From assembly GCA_014695295.1 (NCBI GenBank), contig JACJNY010000019.1, forward strand, positions 1 to 34,574: 34,574 nt of DNA. The letters run 5' to 3'. The translations under genes and the position numbers were made by a program. The notes beneath the pieces were generated by a model. It was not told the DNA's origin, did no database searches, and saw only the letters and a program-made list of their open reading frames with translations. Of this stretch, positions 28,406-34,574 are shown piece after piece (position 1 is the first letter of the stretch; every line of letters begins with the position of its first letter). The stretch is from Microcoleus sp. FACHB-61 (GTDB lineage Bacteria; Cyanobacteriota; Cyanobacteriia; Cyanobacteriales; Microcoleaceae).

Positions 28406-30712
28406 ATGCTAATAGCGCAGCATTTGTGGGAATTAATTTTATTTCTGATTATTGTAGTCGGCCCGATTCCCTTAAGCTTGTCTCTTGCGTTCGAGAATCA
28501 GAAGGAAAACAATAACTATTCATTTCCCCATTTTTTACTCGTACTCCTGACGGGATGGAGCATTGCACAAGTTTGTATCGGCTTGATTTTAGGAAGTGCC
28601 GATCGACTAAATATTTCTGCGGTGATTATAGCAGAAATTCTGATTGGTGCGCTCGGCTTAATCCTGATTTATGCCAAAAACCCCACAGCTTTTACCTTCT
28701 CGCAGTGGCAGATTCCCCAACTCCAGCAACCTCTGGGCAAATACGAATATCTAATTATTGGTGCCGCCGCTTTTGCAGGATTTGTGCTGTGGGAAACTCT
28801 AGCAACCAAACCCACAACCAATTATGATTCATTGTGGTTTCACCTGCCTGCGATCGCCAGATGGTATCAAACTCATTCATTTACATTATTAGATGCCGCC
28901 GGAAATTGGATTTTTGAACAAGATCAAGCTAAAGTATATCCGTACAATTGGCACGTTTTATCTGTTTTATGTTTAATCCCGTTCAAAGAAGATTTTCTCG
29001 CAACTTTTCCCCTGTTAATTGCGTGGGTACTTGAGGGAATTGCCGTCTATCTATTGAGCGTAAAATTTGGAGCCAGCCGAATTCACGGTATGGCAGCAGC
29101 ATCTTTAGTATTGACAGTACCGATGATGCTCAACCAAGTTAACAGCATTCACCCCGACTTACCGCTAGCTGCAATATTTACAGTGGGTTTGTATCTAGGT
29201 TTATCCTATCATAGCAGCCGATCGCAATCCGAACTATCCCTATTTTTGGCAGCCACAGGAATGCTAGCCGGAATTAAAATCACCGGGATAGTCTATGCAG
29301 CCTCACTTTTAGGAGGATTAGCAATATTAGAACTTAAAAGATTCGCCCTTAATAAAAATTCCACACCAGCTAATTTTAGAATTCGCCACTTTATCAAACC
29401 AGTCTTGCTGTGCGGCATAGCTTGTTGCTTGTTTTTAGGAGGTTTTTGGTATGCCAGAAACTTGCTGCAGATCAATTATCCTGTCGGTGATGTCGGCAAT
29501 ATTACTATTCCCTTAGATCCTGTTGCCTTACCGTCTCCCGTACCTGCGCCAACACCTCCCGTACAGCAGCCAACACCTACCCTACTTGCGCCGCCCGCTT
29601 CGCCACTTTTCAAGATTTGGCAAAGCACTTTAGCAGCTCAATTTAATCCCAGCAATATTTCTCACTGGCAAACTCTCGGCTTACAAATTATCATTAGATT
29701 GCAACTGCCATTTCTGGCGATCGCACTTCAGGTATTGGCAGCGCCTCTGGCTTTGATGCAAGGTAAAAGCAGAAGAATTAATCAAAATAATATCATTTTA
29801 ATTATACTTCTCGCCAGCACAGGAATTCTGTATCTAATTACACCTTACACGTCCGGTACTGCGGGAGATTCGATCGGTCAAATCAGCCCTTTACTGGGTT
29901 TTAATCTCAGATACGGCTTTCCCTTTTTAAGCTTGCTGGGCATAGCAGCCGCAGCTACAGCAACTCGGATAAAAACTCCAAATCAAGTTGTTGTCGCAGT
30001 TGTTTTAGTTAGCAGTATTTCGGGCATTACTAGCAGCACAATTTTTGACATTATTAAAAATGCTTCTTTTACCGGAAAGAGTATTATTTGGGGAAGCGGA
30101 TTGATTGACAAGTTTAAATCTAATTTCGGGGAAGCTATCAATCTTGCGCTCAAAATATTAGCCCCCAGTTTTCGATATTTAGCGATATACCCGTTAGTTT
30201 TTATTGGTTTACTGCTGCTGGGTTGGATTATATTTAAGCACCCTCCTAGTTTAATCTGGTTAAAAAATCTACTTACCAGCCTGAAGAAGTCGAGTTACAT
30301 AATAATAATTTGTATCTGTATAGCATTGATGGTAAGTGCTAGTTGGGTGGCGAGGGAAAAGCGAGATGTTGCTCGCACAGAACTGTATCGCGGTATTTAC
30401 GAGTATATCGATAAAAATACAGTACCAGATGAAAGAATAGGCTTCTTTTTAAGTTCCCGCAGCTACCTGTTTTACGGCAGAAATTTGGACAGACAAGTTT
30501 TATATGTGCCTTTTAGAGCCGATCGACTTTCGGCATGGATCGACAACCTACGGCGAAATAAAATTAGGACTGTGGGATTCGGGCCCCTGACTGGGACAGA
30601 CGCAGCTACCAGAAAAGCTCTATCTTGGCTGACAAGTGCCGAGGGCCCGCTGCAACCAGTTTTCGGAAAAGATTTTAACACTGAGTCGGTGTTGTATCGT
30701 TTGAAAAATTAA
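28406..30712 (+). CDS. Large multi-spanning membrane protein, probable GT-C/ArnT-like glycosyltransferase
   Basis: A 768-residue integral membrane protein with about 12-14 hydrophobic segments. After the second or third helix comes TTNYDSLWFHLPAIARWYQTHSF, resembling the first extracytoplasmic loop of GT-C enzymes (an acidic residue followed by an aromatic/His pair). Another loop is PYNWHVLSVL, and ITGIVYAASLLGGLA-type helices follow. A proline-rich loop (PVALPSPVPAPTPPVQQPTP, about residues 375-405) interrupts the middle. The C-terminus is a soluble domain with DERIGFFLSSRSYLFYGRNLD. It probably transfers sugars from lipid carriers to surface glycans; donor and acceptor are unknown. The ATG at 28406 is chosen; the frame opens at a TTG three codons earlier. 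Downstream genes are glycan-related, supporting the role. Confidence 0.7.
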   Translation: MLIAQHLWELILFLIIVVGPIPLSLSLAFENQKENNNYSFPHFLLVLLTGWSIAQVCIGLILGSADRLNISAVIIAEILIGALGLILIYAKNPTAFTFSQWQIPQLQQPLGKYEYLIIGAAAFAGFVLWETLATKPTTNYDSLWFHLPAIARWYQTHSFTLLDAAGNWIFEQDQAKVYPYNWHVLSVLCLIPFKEDFLATFPLLIAWVLEGIAVYLLSVKFGASRIHGMAAASLVLTVPMMLNQVNSIHPDLPLAAIFTVGLYLGLSYHSSRSQSELSLFLAATGMLAGIKITGIVYAASLLGGLAILELKRFALNKNSTPANFRIRHFIKPVLLCGIACCLFLGGFWYARNLLQINYPVGDVGNITIPLDPVALPSPVPAPTPPVQQPTPTLLAPPASPLFKIWQSTLAAQFNPSNISHWQTLGLQIIIRLQLPFLAIALQVLAAPLALMQGKSRRINQNNIILIILLASTGILYLITPYTSGTAGDSIGQISPLLGFNLRYGFPFLSLLGIAAAATATRIKTPNQVVVAVVLVSSISGITSSTIFDIIKNASFTGKSIIWGSGLIDKFKSNFGEAINLALKILAPSFRYLAIYPLVFIGLLLLGWIIFKHPPSLIWLKNLLTSLKKSSYIIIICICIALMVSASWVAREKRDVARTELYRGIYEYIDKNTVPDERIGFFLSSRSYLFYGRNLDRQVLYVPFRADRLSAWIDNLRRNKIRTVGFGPLTGTDAATRKALSWLTSAEGPLQPVFGKDFNTESVLYRLKN

Positions 30713-30730
30713 AATATAGCAGTTATAATT

Positions 30731-30843
30731 AGGGCTTACGAACGGGTGTTCAGAAACCGGGTTTTTCAACCCAAATACTTGCTTAAAACCCTCAATCTCG
30801 GTTAGAAAACCCGGTTTATTTGTGGGCGAGTGCCTAAGCCCTA
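30731..30843. repeat. Dispersed palindromic (MITE-like) element, copy 3
   Basis: Ends AGGGCTTACG (30731-30740) and CCTAAGCCCT (30833-30842) form an imperfect terminal inverted repeat. Inner arms are CAGAAACCGGGTTTTT (30751-30766) and GAAAACCCGGTTTA near 30804. The middle differs from copies 1 and 2. It lies between the membrane GT gene and the GT2 pseudogene. Confidence 0.75.
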
Positions 30844-30846
30844 ATC

Positions 30847-31605
30847 ATGAACCAAGCTAAAACTCTATTTTCAATTTTTGTTCCGACTTACAATCGCCCC
30901 GATAAATTAGCTGGGTGTCTCCAGTCTTTTGTGGAACTAGAATATCCGCGCGATAAATTTTAAGTCATTGTTGTCAGCAACAGCACCGAAATATCTCTAG
31001 AAACTACTATTTTCCCTTTTCAAAATCAGCTAAATCTCACACTTCTGACACAACCAAACTCCGGGCCCGCAACGGCGCGAAATACTGGAGTTTTTGCCAC
31101 AAGAGGCAAATTTTTATTGTTTACATACAATGACTGTACAGTGGTGGCAGATTGGCTGCAAAATCTGGAAAATCGATTTATTTGTAGAAACACCAGACTG
31201 CTTAATCGGAGGTTAAACTGTAAACGCGCTGCCGGATAACATCTATTCTACTGGCAGCCAGCAACTGATCGATTACCTTTACAGCTACTATAATGCTATT
31301 GGCGATCTGCAGAATTTTTTACTTCTAACAATGCTGTATTTGAAGGCACTAACATTCAGAAAAGGCAGGTGCAAAGATATGTATCTCGCCGTAAATAACC
31401 GAGCAGAAAATACCGTAGAGGGATTACATTGGGCGTTGGTTGAGATGGAGGGCAGCGGGTCAATTATCGGGAACAATCTTCTGAACCTGTGCAAAAATTA
31501 ATGAAGTTAGCTCGTAATAAAATTCGCTTTTATCAACAGGGGATACAGGGAGAGACCCGGATTCGGTCTAGTTCCTAGAGATCTTTGTCACCCTCCTAGA
31601 ATAAA
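30847..31605 (+). pseudogene. Degenerate family-2 glycosyltransferase
   Basis: It opens as a normal GT2: MNQAKTLFSIFVPTYNRPDK, then LECL-like LAGCLQSFVELEYPRDKF. There an in-frame TAA (30961-30963) replaces what should be Glu, followed by VIVVSNSTE (normally VIVVDDGS). The same frame continues with LLTQPNSGPATARNTGVF and a degraded acidic motif FTYNDCTVVADW (usually DDD). After about 31185 the frame shifts to ETPDCLIGG, a stop, then TVNALPDNIYST and QQLIDYLYSYYNAI. It shifts again at about 31315 to FTSNNAVFEG, and ends in scattered GT2 C-terminal fragments (LMKLARNKIRFYQQG). At least two stops and two frameshifts make it non-functional. Confidence 0.85.
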
Positions 31606-31694
31606 TTGCTTAGTTGAAAGAATGAAGCTATTAAAAAAATCCGTCAACTTAACTTCCTTATGTTTGCGATAATTCGCCCAAAAAGTGACAATAA

Positions 31695-31731
31695 AGCCAT
31701 AAAAATTAGGCGGATATAAATTTTTATGGCT
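31695..31731. terminator. Perfect hairpin at end of GT4 gene
   Basis: AGCCATAAAAATT (31695-31707) and AATTTTTATGGCT (31719-31731) are perfect 13-bp arms with an 11-base loop. It lies 32 bases beyond the stop of the leftward GT4 gene and after the GT2 pseudogene, so it can end transcripts from both sides. Confidence 0.65.
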
Positions 31732-31762
31732 GGGATTTTTCACGCATTCGCAGTGTTGCGAG

Positions 31763-33094
31763 TCAGATGTGCGGAATGTGCGCTAAAGAGCGATCGCACA
31801 AAAACTGCCGCAGTTGCACACCGATCGCCTCCAGAGAAAAATGAGTTTCCACCCGAATGCGAGCGCGCTTGCCCAACTCCCGCCCCCACGCCCGATCGTC
31901 TAAAACCCGACCGATCCCCCCTGCCAAAGCGGTTGCATCCTCACGGGACACAACGATCCCGCCGTCAGCTTCGCCCCCCTCGAAAATATCAGGCACTCCA
32001 GGCGCGTCAGCAGCCACAACGGGCAACCCGCAAGCCATCGCCTCCAGCGGTGCAACCGGAAACCCCTCATGCCGAGAAGGCAAAGTATAAACGTCAGCAG
32101 CCGAGAGGTACTGTCGCATCAAAGCGCGATCGCGCACATATTCATTCACCCAAACAATGCCCGAAAGCTGCATCTGAGTGATTAGCTGGCTCAATTCCTC
32201 CGCACTGCTGCCAGTCCCCACCAGCAACAGCCGCAAATCTCGGCCTGGGCGATCGCGGCAGATCCGTTCCCAAGCTTCCAGCAATATATCTAACCCCTTG
32301 CGGCGGATGTCAATCCGCCCGTGACAGACGACGATTTCCGCCTCACCGGAAAAACCGAGCAGTTGCCGAGCTTCAGCGCGATCCATTGGCTGCCACAGTT
32401 CCAAATCCAGCGGGTTAAAAATGCGGGCAATCTTGGCAGGAGGCACGCCATAGCGACTTTGCACGCGCTGTACCTCCGTTTGCGAAGCAATAATTAAACC
32501 CGCGCTCGCTTTGAGGGCGATCGGGCGCGACAAGCCTTCCCAAGGACTAACCTGAAAATCGCCCCCCTGAAACGTGGCAAAAACAGGCAGCCCCATCCGT
32601 CGCCCCAACCAAGTGCAAGCGTCGAAGCGCGGGTACTCGTATTCTTGGCAGAGAATCGCTTGGCAGTTTTCCCGTCGCAGTTCGCCCGCTAGCAACCCCA
32701 GCGGTGTAGCCAGGTAAGGAGTAACGCTTTTCATCCCTGCCAACATCAGACGGCGGGGGCCTCGAACTTCTCCAAACATATCCTGAACTGTCCACCCTTG
32801 AGGGTTAACCATCTGGCGGCGGACAGCTTGGTAGAGTTGAGGTGCCGGCAGGGTGCAGATTTTTGCTCCTGTGTCTTTGTGGGTGTAGTACACGGGTTCA
32901 GCCGCGCTACCAGAGATGCAGAATAACACTGTCCGCACCCCTGCCCGTCGCAGCGCCTCAATGTAGCCAAACATCCAGCCCCCCGTCATTTCGTTGCAAA
33001 AAGCTTCAAAGGAAACTCCGATGGTATCGAGAAAATCTTCGATTAAATCGCCCCAGTGGAGGAGGGCGATCGTTGGTTCTGGTTGGACATTCAT
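31763..33094 (-). CDS. Family-4 glycosyltransferase (GT-B fold)
   Basis: A 443-residue glycosyltransferase of the GT4 type, retaining, using a nucleotide-sugar donor. The N-terminal domain has NEMTGGWMFGYIEALRRAGVRTVLFCISG (donor/acceptor glycine loop). The C-terminal donor-binding domain has VVCHGRIDIRRKGLDILLEAWE, LLLVGTG, and the conserved E-x7-E motif SRHEGFPVAPLEAMACGLPVVAAD. The first glutamate of that motif and the preceding aromatic/Ser context are intact. The ATG at 33094 is chosen; the frame extends to a TTG at 33115 inside the preceding gene. It lies five bases after the methyltransferase stop, so the two form an operon, likely for exopolysaccharide or lipid glycosylation. Confidence 0.88.
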   Translation of the reverse strand: MNVQPEPTIALLHWGDLIEDFLDTIGVSFEAFCNEMTGGWMFGYIEALRRAGVRTVLFCISGSAAEPVYYTHKDTGAKICTLPAPQLYQAVRRQMVNPQGWTVQDMFGEVRGPRRLMLAGMKSVTPYLATPLGLLAGELRRENCQAILCQEYEYPRFDACTWLGRRMGLPVFATFQGGDFQVSPWEGLSRPIALKASAGLIIASQTEVQRVQSRYGVPPAKIARIFNPLDLELWQPMDRAEARQLLGFSGEAEIVVCHGRIDIRRKGLDILLEAWERICRDRPGRDLRLLLVGTGSSAEELSQLITQMQLSGIVWVNEYVRDRALMRQYLSAADVYTLPSRHEGFPVAPLEAMACGLPVVAADAPGVPDIFEGGEADGGIVVSREDATALAGGIGRVLDDRAWGRELGKRARIRVETHFSLEAIGVQLRQFLCDRSLAHIPHI

Positions 33095-33099
33095 AAATT

Positions 33100-33870
33100 T
33101 TATGGCTTCTGCCAAGCTGATGCTGTTTCCGTCCCCAGGGAATCAGGTTTGTGCCACCAATAGCTCGTCCAGGTTACAGGAGTGAGAGCCGTACAGAATA
33201 ATAGGCGCATGAGGCGGGGCAAGCGAGAGAAGGCAAAATCATGGCAGACTACTGTCAGGGGATTGATAAAAGTAGCAGAACTCTGGTAAGGCAAACCAAT
33301 TAAATCCGTCAGTTGATCGATCGTATAGCCGCGCCGAACGTGGCCCCATTCTGCCATCACCTCTGCTTCAGGCGGGCAGATCGGTTTCATCACGCCGTAG
33401 TAAGGAAACTGCCAATTCTCATTGGGGCTGCTAACTAATAAAAATCCCTTTGGTTTAAGCACGCGCAGCGCTTCTGATACCGCTTTTTGGTGGTCGGGAA
33501 TGTGTTCGAGAACGTCGAACATCGTCACTGCATCAAAGGACTCATTTTCAAACGGTAAATTGGTCGCGTCGCCACAGATGAAGCGTACTTTTTCCTGCCG
33601 GTTGCAAGGAACATTTGCATATTTAGGATCGAGGTCAATGTTAGTAATTTGCGCTTGCGGATAAAGTAAAGACGTTAAGCCTCCTTGACCTCCTCCTACT
33701 TCTAAAATTTCTTTAAAGGGCAGATCTGGGGAAATGCGGTGAATTGCCCGCATCTTTTCTCGGTAAAAGAATCCCAGGGTCAAGGGCTGACCGAAAGGGT
33801 TGCGGGCTAAGAAATTGCCCAGATTTTCTTTATGCGTTTCAGATTTCTTGGTTTCAACAACGGTTGCCAT
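33100..33870 (-). CDS. Class I SAM-dependent methyltransferase
   Basis: A 256-residue methyltransferase of the Methyltransf_11 type. Motif I ILEVGGGQGGLTSLLY binds S-adenosylmethionine, the acidic end of strand 2 is NIDLDPKY, motif II is CGDATNLPFENESFDAVTMFDVLEHI, and LRVLKPKGFLLVSSPNENW is motif III. The C-terminus (HVRRGYTIDQLTDLIGLPY) resembles methyltransferases that act on glycans or lipid-linked sugars. The ATG at 33870 is preferred over 33876 because GAGG lies six bases upstream. It sits between a GT2 remnant (22 bases upstream) and an intact GT4, suggesting methylation of a surface sugar. Confidence 0.87.
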   Translation of the reverse strand: MATVVETKKSETHKENLGNFLARNPFGQPLTLGFFYREKMRAIHRISPDLPFKEILEVGGGQGGLTSLLYPQAQITNIDLDPKYANVPCNRQEKVRFICGDATNLPFENESFDAVTMFDVLEHIPDHQKAVSEALRVLKPKGFLLVSSPNENWQFPYYGVMKPICPPEAEVMAEWGHVRRGYTIDQLTDLIGLPYQSSATFINPLTVVCHDFAFSRLPRLMRLLFCTALTPVTWTSYWWHKPDSLGTETASAWQKP

Positions 33871-33892
33871 AATCATCCTCTAATTGGAAAAA

Positions 33893-34180
33893 CTATTGAT
33901 CCTTATTTACACGATTTTTGAAGTAAAAGCTGACTCCCGCAAAGCAACCTAATACCTCTGCCAATAGCGTTCTATTAATCGCTTTAAATCCGGTCAACAA
34001 GCCGATTAAAAATCGTTTTACATAATAGATAGGTAAAATGATGAATAAGCGAAGCAAGTTCCCCCAGTGCTTGTAGCGCTCGAACTGAATCAAAAGGGCG
34101 GCGATGTGGCCCCGCATATATTGGTACATCTGATGTTTCAAGCTATCGAGATCGCCCCGGTGATAAGTAGTTAGACAGAA
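33893..34180 (-). pseudogene. C-terminal remnant of a family-2 glycosyltransferase
   Basis: An open frame of about 95 codons with no plausible start: it begins after a stop near 34183 with LTTYHRGDLDSLKHQMYQYM, and the only start-like codon, a TTG at 34141, is inside that segment. The pattern (TYHRGDL, KHQMYQYMRGHIAALLIQFERYKHWGNL, then LLAEVLGCFAGVSFYF) is the usual membrane-associated C-terminus of cyanobacterial GT2 enzymes. The catalytic domain is missing, and the sequence upstream is insertion-sequence debris, so the gene was cut by an insertion or deletion. It shares strand and spacing with the methyltransferase and GT4 genes, of whose operon it was probably once the first member. Confidence 0.75.
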
Positions 34181-34245
34181 TTAATTACACAAATACATAG
34201 TAGAATGATATTCCAGGCAAAATTATGAGTTAATTAGAATTTCAG

Positions 34246-34516
34246 ATGATGTTTATCAGGGAAATAAATCCTCTTTCGTCTAAATTGCTACAGCGAATTT
34301 ATTGCCAAAGCCGACATCATCAGGTACGTCACGCGTGCACATTGCCTCATATTAGCTTCGCAAGGAGTAAAAAAACGAGAGTTAATGAATATTTTTAGAA
34401 TAAGTTATAAGACACTCTATAACTGGTTCAATCGGTGGGAATTAGAGGGAATGATAGGACTTTATAGAACCTATTTGATATCTTTTGCGCGATCGCGTAA
34501 AATCAAGGCGGAGTAG
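34246..34516 (+). pseudogene. IS630-type transposase N-terminal remnant
   Basis: The frame from ATG 34246 reads MMFIREINPLSSKLLQRIYC then QSRHHQVR. After about 34330 the homology moves to another frame: RAHCLILASQGVK, ELMNIFRISYKTLYNWFNRW, ELEGMIGLY. This is the N-terminal helix-turn-helix region of IS630-family transposases. After GLY (about 34465) similarity ends and a stop follows at 34514. The DDE catalytic domain is missing. One frameshift plus truncation makes it dead. Confidence 0.75.
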
Positions 34517-34543
34517 ATAAATTCAAGTGAGCTGGGGTGAAAA

Positions 34544-34574
34544 ATGGGATATTCAAGCGATTTGACAGACAAAG
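34544..34574 (+). CDS. Start of an IS5/IS4-type transposase (cut by window edge)
   Basis: Ten codons are visible, MGYSSDLTDK, after GGGGTGAAAA. M-x-Y-S-S-D-L-T-D-x-E/Q-W is the characteristic opening of many cyanobacterial IS5-family transposases. The element appears to have inserted into the IS630 remnant, whose similarity stops about 80 bases upstream. Its terminal repeat cannot be verified without the right end. Confidence 0.6.
   Translation, partial: MGYSSDLTDK

Noticed and set aside
31726..32181. 151-codon open frame on plus
   Set aside because: Lies opposite the conserved GT4 C-terminal domain, is Arg/Pro-rich and matches nothing recognisable.

Overview
The window looks like a chromosomal segment of a filamentous cyanobacterium. 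It opens on the first 50 codons of psbD (photosystem II D2). It carries the HIP1 octamer GCGATCGC many times, heptamer tandem repeats, cyanobacterial-type Pho boxes, and several protein families typical of the phylum (UPF0367, CPP1-like, DUF4058, cyanobacterial UbiD and HPPD). The dispersed palindromic elements with an AGAAACCGGGTTTTTT core suggest an Oscillatoriales / Microcoleus-like genome. That placement is inference from memory, not a search.

Layout, left to right. Positions 1-1540 hold psbD (minus, cut by the edge), a UPF0367 protein and a CbiO/EcfA-like ABC ATPase whose reading frame touches it. Positions 1660-2830 hold a DUF4058 protein and a small conserved protein. Positions 2950-6880 are the most unusual block. 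Three nearly identical 70-residue XRE regulators repeat at an exact 233-bp period. They are followed by a coiled-coil protein and a large NB-ARC/TPR (STAND) ATPase. The last two are joined by a textbook A AAA AAG slippery site with a stop codon just after it, so they are either one protein made by -1 frameshifting or one gene broken by an indel. Positions 7160-10300 hold a UbiD-type decarboxylase (minus) and a zinc-ribbon/NYN/LOTUS protein. Positions 10460-14860 are a complete pstS-pstC-pstA-pstB phosphate uptake operon preceded by two copies of a four-unit Pho box.

Positions 15240-20180 hold an amino-acid permease, a second NYN/LOTUS paralogue, an SDR protein lacking the usual catalytic serine, and 4-hydroxyphenylpyruvate dioxygenase. 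Positions 20200-22870 (minus) are a PAS/GAF/GGDEF diguanylate cyclase overlapping a GNAT acetyltransferase. Positions 23340-28200 hold a HAD hydrolase, a CPP1-like membrane protein, a PgeF/YfiH laccase-domain protein and an M23 peptidase with an 18-bp coding repeat. Positions 28400-34574 form a decaying surface-glycan region: a large membrane glycosyltransferase-like protein, a GT2 pseudogene, an intact GT4 plus methyltransferase pair, a GT2 C-terminal remnant, an IS630-type transposase remnant and the start of an IS5-like transposase.

Functionally, the pst operon is a clear phosphate-starvation unit. UbiD and HPPD both fit quinone/tocochromanol metabolism. The XRE triplet plus coiled-coil/STAND protein is the best candidate here for an undescribed signalling or anti-phage system. 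The two NYN/LOTUS paralogues, about 6 kb apart, are the best candidates for undescribed RNA metabolism. No tRNA, rRNA or CRISPR array was seen.
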